NCBI GenBank assembly: GCA_016872535.1
Contig: VGZQ01000008.1
Span: forward strand, 1-50,810
Direction of reading: 5' to 3'
Length of the DNA: 50,810 bases
DNA from: Rhodospirillales bacterium
GTDB taxonomy: Bacteria; Pseudomonadota; Alphaproteobacteria; Rhodospirillales; 2-12-FULL-67-15
The position numbers and the translations under genes are program-made. The notes under the pieces were generated by a model. That model was given only the letters and a program-made list of their open reading frames with translations. It was not told the origin of the DNA and searched no databases. This document shows positions 34,836-42,640 of the stretch, one piece after another (position 1 is the stretch's first letter; the number at the start of each line of letters is the position of its first letter).

Positions 34836-35627
34836 TTATTCCCGCTCGGCCGCGATCAAGAATTCCTTGTTGCCTTCCGGGCCCTCGATCGGGCTTTCCG
34901 TGATCCCGAGCACGCGCCAGCCTTGCCCGATCAGCCAGGCTTCGATGCGTTCGCAAACTTCCCGATGCAGCGCCGGATCGCGCACCACGCCCTTCTTGCC
35001 GACGCGCCCCTTGCCCACTTCGAATTGCGGCTTGATCAAGGCGATCAGGTGTACACTTGGCGCGGCCAGGGCGAGCGAAGCCGGAAGCACGGTCTCGAGT
35101 CCGATGAAGCTCGCATCGCACACGATTAGCCGCGGCGGCTCCGGGATCAGACGGGAATCGAGGTTCCGCGCATTGGTCTTTTCAAGGAGTATCACGCGCG
35201 GCTCGTGGCGCAGCTTCCAATCGAACTGGCCGTGGCCGACGTCGACCGCGTAGACGCGCTTGGCACCGCGGGTCAACAAGACGTCGGTAAAGCCGCCGGT
35301 CGAAGCGCCGACATCGAGGCAAACGAGCCCTTCGGGCGAGATGCGGAAATGATCGAGGCCGTGAGCAAGCTTGACGCCCCCGCGCGAAACCCACGGATGA
35401 TCCTTGCCGCGCATCTCGATCAGTGTATCGGTATCGATCAGGGCGCCGGGCTTTTCCAGCCGGCGCTCGCCCGCGAACACCAAGCCGGCCATAATCAGCG
35501 CCTGGGCGCGGGTTCGCGAGTCCGCCAATCCCCGTTCGACCAACAGGACATCGGCGCGGCGCTTACCGGTTGGTGTTTGGGCAACGGGGCGTTTCACGGT
35601 GGCGAGCTTAGCATGAAGCGCCTTCAC
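34836..35627 (-). CDS. tlyA: TlyA family rRNA (cytidine-2'-O)-methyltransferase/putative hemolysin
   Basis: A 263-residue protein with an N-terminal S4 RNA-binding domain (RADVLLVERGLADSRTRAQA) and an FtsJ-like methyltransferase domain. The SAM site is LDVGASTGGFTDVLLTRGA and the catalytic region includes IALIKPQFE. TlyA 2'-O-methylates ribosomal RNA in several bacteria. The start chosen is GTG at 35627, which overlaps the MATE stop by four bases (GTGA). A GTG at 35597 would shorten it by ten residues. In many alphaproteobacteria tlyA follows dxs directly; here a transporter gene lies between. Confidence 0.9.
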   Translation of the reverse strand: MKALHAKLATVKRPVAQTPTGKRRADVLLVERGLADSRTRAQALIMAGLVFAGERRLEKPGALIDTDTLIEMRGKDHPWVSRGGVKLAHGLDHFRISPEGLVCLDVGASTGGFTDVLLTRGAKRVYAVDVGHGQFDWKLRHEPRVILLEKTNARNLDSRLIPEPPRLIVCDASFIGLETVLPASLALAAPSVHLIALIKPQFEVGKGRVGKKGVVRDPALHREVCERIEAWLIGQGWRVLGITESPIEGPEGNKEFLIAAERE

Positions 35628-37051
35628 GCAGGCGCGCGCGCGACGTCCGGCAGATATCCCTGCTGCGTGAGCCGGGCAAAGCGGATAATCAGCAGAAGCG
35701 CGACGATGCCGAGGCCGAGGGCAAGACCGACCCAAATTCCGACTGCGCCGAGCCCCACCGTGAACCCGAGCAGATAGCTGGCCCCAAAACCGACGCCCCA
35801 GTAGCCGAGTCCGGCGATCAGCATCGGCACGGTCGTGTCGTTGAGCCCGCGCAAGGACTGAATGGCGATGGTTTGCGCCCCATCCGCCATCTGGAACGCC
35901 GCTGCGACCGCGAGCAACAGCGCGGCGAGCGCGACGACCGGAGCTCCGTCCGGGGTCGCCGAATCGATGAATAACCCGGCCAGGAATTCGGGCGCCGCGA
36001 GCAGGACGACGCTCATCGCCGCCATGAACGTCACGCCGAGCGCTAACGCGGTCCAGCCGGCGCGGCGTGCGCCGTCCGGGTCGCGTCGGCCGACCGCGTG
36101 GCCGACGCGCACCGTCGCCGCCTGCCCGATGCCGTAAGGCACCATGAACGAGACCGAGGCGATTTGCAGCGCGATCTGGTGGGCGGCGATCGATACCGTG
36201 CCGATCCAACCCATCAGCAGCGCCGCCACCGCGAACACGCCGTATTCCATGAGTATGGCGCCGGCGATCGGCGTGCCGAGGACGAATATACGGCGAAAGA
36301 TGGTCCAATCCGGTCGCCAAAAGTGTCCGAGAACGTAATAGCGCCGGAACGGCCGTAGTCCGAGAACGATCGCCAGCATGGCGGCGAACATGGCAAGGTT
36401 GACGAGCGCGCTCGCCAACCCGGCGCCGATCAATTCGAGCCGGGGCAAACCGAACGCGCCGAAGATCAGGGCGTAGGCCAACACGGCATTGATCGGCACG
36501 CCCGCCAGCATGACCCATAGCGCCGGTTCCGGGCGGTTGAGGGCTGCGGCGAAGTTACGCAGCACGATGAATCCGACCGCAGTTGGTAGGCACCACAACA
36601 GCGTGCTCAGATATTCGCCCGCCGCGTTCACCACGTCGGCCGGTTGCCCGAGCGCACGCAACAAAGGTGGGGCCGCCGGAACCGCGATGAGGCAGAATGG
36701 GATCGTCAACAGTCCCGCAATCCAGAGCCCTTGCCGAACCACGCGCCGCACTTCGCGCGGGCGCCGCGCTCCAAAAGCCTGCGCCGCCAACGGCGCCGTC
36801 GCCATGACGATGCCCATGCCGATGACGAAGGCGGTGAAGAACACGACATAGCCCAGGCTTCCTGCTGCGAGCGCGGTCGCACCGAGCCGGCCGATCAGGA
36901 TCACATCGGTCGTCAGAATGGCGATTTGCCCAAGACTCGTCAGCACGAGCGGGCCGATCAAAACCAGCATCGCCCTCGCCTCGTCGCGCCAAGCGTCGAG
37001 CGCACGCGCACGCGGCGACAATTCGGTCGAGGAAGTGAAAATGTCGTTCAT
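35624..37051 (-). CDS. MATE-family (NorM-type) multidrug/cation antiporter
   Basis: A 475-residue membrane protein with about twelve hydrophobic helices in two homologous halves. Typical segments are VLTSLGQIAILTTDVILIGR in helix 1, APLAAQAFGARR between helices 2 and 3, IGLGRDP-like connections (VGHAVGRRDPDGARRA), and SLRGLNDTTVPM in the second half. MATE proteins export organic cations or drugs against sodium or protons. It sits between dxs (190 bases upstream) and tlyA (four-base overlap). Specificity is not readable. Confidence 0.93.
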   Translation of the reverse strand: MNDIFTSSTELSPRARALDAWRDEARAMLVLIGPLVLTSLGQIAILTTDVILIGRLGATALAAGSLGYVVFFTAFVIGMGIVMATAPLAAQAFGARRPREVRRVVRQGLWIAGLLTIPFCLIAVPAAPPLLRALGQPADVVNAAGEYLSTLLWCLPTAVGFIVLRNFAAALNRPEPALWVMLAGVPINAVLAYALIFGAFGLPRLELIGAGLASALVNLAMFAAMLAIVLGLRPFRRYYVLGHFWRPDWTIFRRIFVLGTPIAGAILMEYGVFAVAALLMGWIGTVSIAAHQIALQIASVSFMVPYGIGQAATVRVGHAVGRRDPDGARRAGWTALALGVTFMAAMSVVLLAAPEFLAGLFIDSATPDGAPVVALAALLLAVAAAFQMADGAQTIAIQSLRGLNDTTVPMLIAGLGYWGVGFGASYLLGFTVGLGAVGIWVGLALGLGIVALLLIIRFARLTQQGYLPDVARAPA

Positions 37052-37240
37052 GGCGGCGCGTGACTACCGCACGCGACAACCCCAAACAACCCTCTACGTC
37101 GAAGGCCTTTTTACGGACGCCAAATTACGTGGAGGCGGACATAAGGGAAAGATATTGTCCCGACGCGGCAGGGACCGGCAACAATCTTGCTATTCCACGA
37201 CCAAGCGCGCCGGACTGGTACCGCATCGTCACTATGAAAT

Positions 37241-39175
37241 TTATGCCAGCGCCGCTTGCGCCGCTTCCTCGGCCCGGCCGAGCGCCGAAAGCACGGTGGC
37301 GGCGATGTGCCTGGCATTCAGCCGCGCCATCTCATATTGCTTCTCGGGCTTGTCCTGGTCGAAGAATACGTCGGGCATGGTCATTGCCCGCACCTTGAGG
37401 CCGCGATCGGTCAGGCCCTCGTTGGCGAGAAACTGGAGAACCTGGGCGGCGAAACCGCCGGAAGAACCTTCCTCGATAGTGACTAGAACTTCGTGGGTCT
37501 TCGCCAGCGAGCGGATCATATCCTCGTCGATCGGCTTGGCGAAACGGGCGTCGGCGATGGTCGGTGATAGGCCGCGCGCGGCCAGCAATTCGACCGCTTT
37601 CTGCGATTCCGTCAGGCGGGGGCCGAGACTCAGAATCGCGACCGTAGAACCTTCGCGCACGATCCGGCCTTTACCGATTGGGAGCACCGTACCCCGTTCC
37701 GGCAATGTGACGCCGACGCCCTCGCCGCGCGGATAGCGCACGGCGGAGGGTCGATCGTCGATGGCGACGGCGGTCGCGACCATGTGCATCAGTTCCGCCT
37801 CGTCGGCGGGCGCCATCACCACGAATCCCGGCAGGCAGCAGAGATACGCGAGGTCGAAGGCGCCGGCGTGGGTCGAACCGTCGGCGCCGACGTAGCCGGC
37901 GCGGTCGAGGGCAAAACGAACCGGCAGCCCTTGAATCGCGACGTCGTGCACCACTTGGTCGTAGGCCCGCTGGAGGAATGTGGAATAGATCACTGCAAAC
38001 GGCTTGAAGCCTTCCGCCGCCAGACCGGCGGCGAAGGTAACGCCATGTTGTTCGGCGATGCCGACGTCATATGTGCGCTTCGGGAACGCTTCGCCGAACT
38101 TGTCGAGGCCGGTGCCCGACGGCATCGCTGCGGTGATGGCGACGATTTTATCGTCGACTTTCGCTTCCTCGATGAGCGCCTTGGCGAACACGTTGGTGTA
38201 GCTCGGCGCATTGCTCTTCGCCTTGACCTGGACGCCGGTGATAACATCGAACTTCGTGACGCCGTGGTACTTGTCGGGCGACTTCTCGGCGGGCGTGTAG
38301 CCATGGCCCTTTTGTGTCACGACGTGAAGCAGGATCGGCCCCGGCTCCTTGTCGTCGCGCAAGTTCTTCAGAACCGGCAACAGATGATCGAGGTTGTGTC
38401 CGTCGATCGGCCCGACGTAATAAAAGCCGAGTTCCTCAAACAGCGTGCCGCCGGTAACCATGCCGCGAGCGTATTCCTCGGCCTTGCGCGCGGCTTCCTT
38501 GAGTGGGCGGGGGAACTTGGCGGCGACGTCCTTGGCGAAGTGACGGACCGAACGATAAGGCTTGGACGAGATCAGGCGCGACAGGTATGCGCTCATGGCG
38601 CCGACGGGCGGTGCGATCGACATGTCGTTGTCGTTGAGCACCACAATCAATCGCTCGTCCATGGCGCCGGCGTTGTTCATCGCCTCGTAGGCCATGCCCG
38701 CGCTCATGGCGCCGTCGCCGATGACGCAGATGATGTGGTTGTCGCCACCCTTGAGGTCGCGTGCCACCGCCATGCCGAGGCCAGCTGAGATCGAGGTCGA
38801 GCTGTGCGCGGCGCCGAACGGGTCATACTCGCTTTCGGAGCGCTTGGTGAAGCCGGAGAGCCCGCCGCCCTGGCGCAGGGTATGCATGCGCGAGCGTCGG
38901 CCGGTGAGAATTTTGTGCGGGTAGCACTGGTGACCGACGTCCCAGATCAGCCGGTCGCGGGGTGTGTCGAACACGTGATGCAACGCGACGGTCAGTTCGA
39001 CTACGCCGAGGCTAGCGCCGAGATGGCCGCCGGTGATGGACACCGACCGCACCGTATCGCGCCGTAATTCGTCGGCGAGCTGCTTCAACTGCTCGACGGT
39101 GAATCCGCGGATATCGGCCGGATCGTTGACGGTGTCGAGCAGCGGGGTCCCGCTGGGGTTGGGCTGTCCGCTCAC
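37241..39175 (-). CDS. dxs: 1-deoxy-D-xylulose-5-phosphate synthase
   Basis: First and rate-limiting enzyme of the MEP pathway, joining pyruvate and glyceraldehyde-3-phosphate. It is 644 residues with the transketolase-like layout. Features are [17 protein letters not shown] near residue 80-95, ThDP motif [18 protein letters not shown], and [17 protein letters not shown] with the catalytic Glu. [18 protein letters not shown] and the C-terminal transketolase domain follow. The start is GTG at 39175 with AGGGAA upstream. It follows ispA by 57 bases in the xseB-ispA-dxs order usual for proteobacteria. Its product feeds the hopanoid genes 20 kb away. Confidence 0.97.
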   Translation of the reverse strand: MSGQPNPSGTPLLDTVNDPADIRGFTVEQLKQLADELRRDTVRSVSITGGHLGASLGVVELTVALHHVFDTPRDRLIWDVGHQCYPHKILTGRRSRMHTLRQGGGLSGFTKRSESEYDPFGAAHSSTSISAGLGMAVARDLKGGDNHIICVIGDGAMSAGMAYEAMNNAGAMDERLIVVLNDNDMSIAPPVGAMSAYLSRLISSKPYRSVRHFAKDVAAKFPRPLKEAARKAEEYARGMVTGGTLFEELGFYYVGPIDGHNLDHLLPVLKNLRDDKEPGPILLHVVTQKGHGYTPAEKSPDKYHGVTKFDVITGVQVKAKSNAPSYTNVFAKALIEEAKVDDKIVAITAAMPSGTGLDKFGEAFPKRTYDVGIAEQHGVTFAAGLAAEGFKPFAVIYSTFLQRAYDQVVHDVAIQGLPVRFALDRAGYVGADGSTHAGAFDLAYLCCLPGFVVMAPADEAELMHMVATAVAIDDRPSAVRYPRGEGVGVTLPERGTVLPIGKGRIVREGSTVAILSLGPRLTESQKAVELLAARGLSPTIADARFAKPIDEDMIRSLAKTHEVLVTIEEGSSGGFAAQVLQFLANEGLTDRGLKVRAMTMPDVFFDQDKPEKQYEMARLNARHIAATVLSALGRAEEAAQAALA

Positions 39176-39232
39176 GGTTATGGTTCCCTTAAACTCAGAT
39201 CTTTTTTCGGGCCGAAACCCGTGGCGTCCCGC

Positions 39233-40120
39233 TCAGGCCCGCCGGTTGACCACGAAACGGGCCAATTCGCGGAGATAATCGGCTTTTTCGTCGAACATTT
39301 CAAGGTGCCGGCCGGCCTGTTCGGCCAGCATCTGGGCCTGGGCCTTGGCCCGTTCGATCCCGAGCAGCGAAACGAAAGTCGCCTTGCCGGCCGCGGCGTC
39401 TTTGCCGGTTTTCTTGCCGACTTCGGCCGCTGTGCCCTCGACATCGAGCAGGTCGTCGGCGATCTGGAAGGCGAGTCCGAGGTCATGAGCATAGGCCCGA
39501 AGCGCGTGGCGCGCGGGCTCGGCCGCCTTGCCGAGGATCGCTCCGGCCTCGCACGCGAACGCAATCAGAGCACCTGTCTTCATCCGTTGCAGGCGGGTGA
39601 TCTCGGGCATGTCGAGACGCTCGTTTTCGGCCAACAGGTCGAGCATCTGCCCCCCGACCATCCCCTCGGCGCCCGAGGCCTTGGCGAGCGCCAGCACCAG
39701 TTGGCTGCGCACCTGCGGATCGGGATGAGTCGGCACGTCGGCCAGCACTTCGAAAGCCCGCGTCAGGAGCGCGTCTCCGGCCAGGATCGCAGTCGCCTCG
39801 TCGAAGCGGACATGGCACGTCGGTTGCCCGCGACGAAGATCGTCGTCGTCCATCGCCGGCAGGTCGTCGTGCACCAGGGAATAGCAGTGCACCATTTCGA
39901 CCGCGGCCGCGGCGCGCAGCGCGCAGCTTTCGGCAACCGCGAACAGTCGCGCGCCGGCGGTGACCATGAAAGGACGGATGCGTTTGCCGCCGCCGAGGGA
40001 GGAATAACGCATCGCTTCCATCAAGCGCGACTCGCGCCCGCCACCGACCTTGAGCAGACGGTCGAGCGTTTCGCTGACGGCGCGGGCGCTTTCGGCCATC
40101 GCTTTTTGCAGATCGGCCAT
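39233..40120 (-). CDS. ispA: Farnesyl (or geranylgeranyl) diphosphate synthase
   Basis: A 295-residue trans-prenyltransferase elongating C5 units. The first Asp-rich motif is DDLPAMDDDDLRRG, with the two extra residues between Asp typical of bacterial FPP synthases. The second is DDLLDVEG. The KRIRP and Q-x2-D segments (LAFQIADD) are seen. It lies six bases after xseB. It should supply farnesyl diphosphate to HpnD as well as to quinones and undecaprenol. Chain length (C15 versus C20) is not certain from motifs alone. Confidence 0.94.
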   Translation of the reverse strand: MADLQKAMAESARAVSETLDRLLKVGGGRESRLMEAMRYSSLGGGKRIRPFMVTAGARLFAVAESCALRAAAAVEMVHCYSLVHDDLPAMDDDDLRRGQPTCHVRFDEATAILAGDALLTRAFEVLADVPTHPDPQVRSQLVLALAKASGAEGMVGGQMLDLLAENERLDMPEITRLQRMKTGALIAFACEAGAILGKAAEPARHALRAYAHDLGLAFQIADDLLDVEGTAAEVGKKTGKDAAAGKATFVSLLGIERAKAQAQMLAEQAGRHLEMFDEKADYLRELARFVVNRRA

Positions 40121-40126
40121 GGTCCG

Positions 40127-40375
40127 TCAGTCCGCTTCGACCGGCTTCGTCGTCGGCGTGCCGTCGGATGCCAGCACGATCTTGTCGATCCGCGCGCGCG
40201 CTTCCTTGAGTTTTTTTTCGCAATGGCTCTTGAGTGCCGCGCCGCGCTCATAGGCCTTGATCGAAGCGTCGAGACCGCCCTTTCCTTCCTCGAGTTGGCG
40301 GACGATTTTTTCCAGTTCGGCCAGCGCGTCCTCGAAACTGAGGGTGGAAACCTCGACGGACGGGGATTTGGTCAT
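40127..40375 (-). CDS. xseB: Exodeoxyribonuclease VII small subunit
   Basis: An 82-residue helical protein. The family core LSFEDALAELEKIVRQLEEG is followed by LDASIKAYERGAALKSHCEKKLKEA. It binds XseA to form the single-strand nuclease. ATG at 40375 is preceded by GGGAG with correct spacing. Four extra upstream codons from a TTG are unlikely. It is first in the xseB-ispA-dxs group, 53 bases after the deacetylase-like gene. Confidence 0.94.
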   Translation of the reverse strand: MTKSPSVEVSTLSFEDALAELEKIVRQLEEGKGGLDASIKAYERGAALKSHCEKKLKEARARIDKIVLASDGTPTTKPVEAD

Positions 40376-40428
40376 GAAAACTCCCAAAGGCGCGGCAGTC
40401 TAGCCGCGCGAACATGCCCCCCGCAAGG

Positions 40429-41358
40429 CTATGCGCCCATCATTTCCCGCACATGCGCGGCGCTCGATTCGGCCAGGGCCTCGAGGTCGTAGCCGCCCTC
40501 AAGGCAGGATATCACGCGGCCCTTGGCGCTGGCTTCGGCAATGGCTAGCAGTTCCTCGGTGACCCAGGCGTAATCATCGGCGCCGAGGCGCATCTGGGCG
40601 AGCGGATCGCGCGCGTGCGCGTCGAACCCGGCCGATATGATCAAGAATTCGGGCGCAAAGCGTCTGAGCGCGGGCAAAATCGTCCGCCGATACCCCTCGC
40701 GGAATTCCGCCGACCCCGCACCTGGCGGCAACGGCAGGTTCGAAACGTTGTCGGCGACTCCGATTTCGTCCGTATGGCCGGTTCCGGGATACGCTGGCCA
40801 CTGATGGCTGGATCCGTAAAACAGATCGGCGTCGCGCTCGAACGAATGCTGGGTGCCGTTGCCGTGATGGACGTCGAAATCGATCACCGCCACCCGCTTG
40901 AGGCCGTGCACCGCGCGCGCCTGGAGCGCGGCGACAGCTACGTTGTTGAACAGGCAAAAACCCATCGCTTGGCCGCTTTCGGCATGATGACCCGGTGGTC
41001 GGACCGCGCAGAAGGCGTTCTTGGCTTCGCCCCTCATTACCGCGTCCACCGCCGCGCACGCCGCGCCGGCCGCGCGGAGGGCCGCCTCGCCCGAAGCCGG
41101 CGACATGACCGTGTCCGGATCGAGATGCAGGTGTCCTCGCTTCGGGACGCTCGCCAGAATCTGCTCGACATAATCGCGGTCATGGACACGCTCGATCTGT
41201 TCGCGCATGGCCTTGGGCGCCTCGCGCCAAACTAGCGTCTCAAACCCTTCTTCCTTGAGGGCAGCCAACACCGCACGCAGACGGTCGGGACGTTCCGGGT
41301 GATAGTCGCCAGGGTCATGCTCGATACAGGCCGGATGGGTAAACACAATCGTGGTCAT
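40429..41358 (-). CDS. Histone deacetylase-family (AcuC/HDAH-like) amidohydrolase
   Basis: A 309-residue zinc hydrolase of the arginase/deacetylase superfamily. The active site is fully conserved: His pair in RPPGHHAE, zinc ligands D-x-H in DFDVHHGNGT and Asp in SAGFDAHARDPL, and the C-terminal LEGGYDL. Bacterial members remove acetyl groups from proteins, polyamines or related amines. It is placed just before xseB, an arrangement seen in many alphaproteobacteria. The substrate is not predictable. Confidence 0.92.
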   Translation of the reverse strand: MTTIVFTHPACIEHDPGDYHPERPDRLRAVLAALKEEGFETLVWREAPKAMREQIERVHDRDYVEQILASVPKRGHLHLDPDTVMSPASGEAALRAAGAACAAVDAVMRGEAKNAFCAVRPPGHHAESGQAMGFCLFNNVAVAALQARAVHGLKRVAVIDFDVHHGNGTQHSFERDADLFYGSSHQWPAYPGTGHTDEIGVADNVSNLPLPPGAGSAEFREGYRRTILPALRRFAPEFLIISAGFDAHARDPLAQMRLGADDYAWVTEELLAIAEASAKGRVISCLEGGYDLEALAESSAAHVREMMGA

Positions 41359-41440
41359 GCGGAGGCCTGTCTTGGTCTGTGAAACATGGGTATAATCTCA
41401 AAAACTCCTTGAAAATAAAAGGGTTTTAAGATTCCCGATC

Positions 41441-41480
41441 CATCCGATGTTAATGAATTCAGCCCCATTTTCGCCATAAT
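41441..41480 (+). promoter_or_regulatory. Conserved promoter-like block of the first lysine-rich peptide gene
   Basis: CATCCG, then TTAATGAATT (41450-41459), 15 bases, then CATAAT (41475-41480) inside TTTTCGCCATAAT. The same elements with the same spacing recur before the second peptide gene. CATAAT is a good -10, but there is no TTGACA-like -35, so an activator or alternative sigma factor is possible. Confidence 0.5.
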
Positions 41481-41501
41481 CGTATCTCACCTTCAATGCG
41501 T

Positions 41502-41515
41502 TTGGAATGTTCCAA
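41502..41515. promoter_or_regulatory. Dyad TTGGAA-TG-TTCCAA, copy 1
   Basis: Perfect six-base inverted repeat with a two-base centre, 30 bases before the ATG and about 20 bases after the CATAAT box. It lies within a longer stretch conserved with copy 2. It could be an operator or an mRNA hairpin. Confidence 0.5.
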
Positions 41516-41544
41516 CACTCTAACCTACTCGGAGAGACCCACCT

Positions 41545-41682
41545 ATGAAGAAGCTGATCTCGGCCCTCGTGGCCCTGACCTTCGTTCTCGGCGCCGTGGC
41601 CGTGACCTACTATCCGGTCGACGTCCAGGCCCAAGAGAAGAAGAAGGATGACGGCAAGAAGAAGGATGAAAAGAAGAAGTAA
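41545..41682 (+). CDS. Small exported lysine-rich peptide, copy 1
   Basis: A 45-residue peptide. MKKLISALVALTFVLGAVAV is a clear signal or membrane segment, followed by TYYPVDVQAQ and a tail of Lys with Glu/Asp (EKKKDDGKKKDEKKK). Possible cleavage is after VQA. GGAGAG precedes the ATG at 41545 with good spacing, and a strong terminator follows the stop. The 464-base-distant copy 2 shares the first 24 residues exactly and the flanking DNA, confirming a real gene despite its size. I do not recognise the family. A positively charged periplasmic tail might bind polyanions, lipids or membrane phosphates; this is speculation. Confidence 0.8.
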   Translation: MKKLISALVALTFVLGAVAVTYYPVDVQAQEKKKDDGKKKDEKKK

Positions 41683-41708
41683 CTCTTCTTCCTTTTTCGA
41701 CTTTCGCA

Positions 41709-41743
41709 CAGGCCGTGGACGCTGTCCGCGGCCTGTCGCTTTT
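41709..41743 (+). terminator. Terminator of peptide gene 1
   Basis: Twelve-base stem with one G-T pair (41709-41720 with 41724-41735), three-base loop, then a T-rich tail. The rest of the 326 bases between the two peptide genes (to 42008) is AT-richer than its surroundings. It contains only the promoter-like block and dyad of copy 2; no other gene is seen. Confidence 0.8.
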
Positions 41744-41904
41744 ATATTTATAGGGTGGAACCGGTTTATTCGTCGGAAGTTATCGCTCGACGTGAGAACA
41801 AGTAAACTTATTGTGATCATATCGAAGCGCGCGCTTAGTCCTGCGACTTACGGACCTAATGCCGTGAAATTATTTGGAAAATAAAAAACGCCCCCTTCTC
41901 GGCT

Positions 41905-41943
41905 CATCCGCATTAACGAATTTATCCTCTTTTTCGCCATAAT
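41905..41943 (+). promoter_or_regulatory. Conserved promoter-like block of the second lysine-rich peptide gene
   Basis: CATCCG, TTAACGAATT (41913-41922), 15 bases, CATAAT (41938-41943). The layout is identical to the block at 41441-41480. Bases between the boxes differ, so selection rather than very recent copying seems to preserve the elements. Confidence 0.5.
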
Positions 41944-41965
41944 TCCCACTAAACTTAGGCACTGT

Positions 41966-41979
41966 TTGGAATGTTCCAA
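41966..41979. promoter_or_regulatory. Dyad TTGGAA-TG-TTCCAA, copy 2
   Basis: Identical to the dyad at 41502-41515 and at the same distance from its start codon. Confidence 0.5.
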
Positions 41980-42008
41980 CGCTCTAACCCACTCGGAGAG
42001 ACCCACCT

Positions 42009-42152
42009 ATGAAGAAGCTGATCTCGGCCCTCGTGGCCCTGACGTTCGTTCTCGGCGCCGTGGCCGTGACCTACTACCCGACCGACGTTGCCGCCGCCGC
42101 CCACGAAAAGAAGAAGGACGAAAAGAAGAAGAAAGACGAAAAGAAGAAGTAA
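42009..42152 (+). CDS. Small exported lysine-rich peptide, copy 2
   Basis: A 47-residue paralogue of the peptide at 41545. Its first 24 residues are the same (MKKLISALVALTFVLG through TYYP). Then come TDVAAAAH and a Lys-rich tail with Glu/Asp every few residues (EKKKDEKKKKDEKKK). Possible signal cleavage is within AAAA. The leader with GGAGAG, the dyad and the terminator match copy 1. The tail differs by small indels, as expected for repeats of Lys codons. Function unknown. Confidence 0.8.
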   Translation: MKKLISALVALTFVLGAVAVTYYPTDVAAAAHEKKKDEKKKKDEKKK

Positions 42153-42178
42153 TTCTTCTTCCCTTTCCGACTTTCGCG

Positions 42179-42213
42179 CAGGCCGCGGGCTCCGCCCGCG
42201 GCCTGTCGCTTTT
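42179..42213 (+). terminator. Terminator of peptide gene 2
   Basis: Perfect 12-base GC-rich stem (42179-42190 with 42194-42205), three-base loop, then TCGCTTTT. It is homologous in position to the terminator of copy 1. Confidence 0.85.
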
Positions 42214-42358
42214 CGAGGCCGAGTCAACGAAGGAGAAACGCCGTAATCGCGTCGCTCGTGCCATAATGTCGACCGCAATCACGCCACAATGACGACCTAT
42301 GTTTTTCCTCAAGGCAGACAACGACTGCCGATCACCAACCTCGACGGAGAAAGATCCC

Positions 42359-42583
42359 ATGAATCGCATTCTCGCCGCCGCCACCGCGCTCTCCCTGATC
42401 GTCGGAGCCGGCGGCTTCGTCGCCCCGGTCGCGCACGCGCAGGCGACCCCCGCCACCCCGGCCCAGAAAGCCGAACCGGCGAAGAAAGCGGAACCGGCAA
42501 AGAAAAAGTCCGACGCCAAAAAGTCCGAAAAGGCGAAGGAAAAAGCGAAGTCTGGTTACGGCAAGGCCGAGCCCAAGAAATAA
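42359..42583 (+). CDS. Exported lysine/alanine-rich small protein, third of the series
   Basis: A 74-residue precursor. Signal peptide MNRILAAATALSLIVGAGGF to VAHAQA, likely cleaved after AHA. The mature part is built from repeats of AEPAKKAEPAKKK and further Lys-Ala-Glu-Ser runs, ending SGYGKAEPKK. No close sequence identity to the two upstream peptides, but the same design (short, exported, strongly basic) and same strand. A GGAGAAAG ribosome site precedes ATG 42359. CATAAT at 42262-42267 may be its -10. A histone H1-like composition is noted, but the signal peptide argues for a periplasmic location. Confidence 0.75.
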   Translation: MNRILAAATALSLIVGAGGFVAPVAHAQATPATPAQKAEPAKKAEPAKKKSDAKKSEKAKEKAKSGYGKAEPKK

Positions 42584-42605
42584 TTGGGTAACGTCTCGAC
42601 CAGCG

Positions 42606-42640
42606 GGCCGCGGGAAAACGCTTCCCGCGGCCTCGTCTTT
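42606..42640 (+). terminator. Terminator of the third small protein gene
   Basis: Perfect 11-base stem (42606-42616 with 42622-42632), five-base loop, then TCGTCTTT. It also lies directly behind the stop of the convergent cytochrome gene, but lacks a T-run in that direction. Confidence 0.8.

Noticed and set aside
34836-36518. Extension of tlyA to a 560-residue protein
   Set aside because: The upstream part is Arg-rich shadow of the MATE gene. The GTG at 35627 with a 4-base overlap is the reasonable start.
41502-41515. LexA box interpretation of TTGGAATGTTCCAA
   Set aside because: Alphaproteobacterial LexA sites are GTTC-N7-GTTC direct repeats. Only a partial match exists, and the downstream peptides are not SOS genes.
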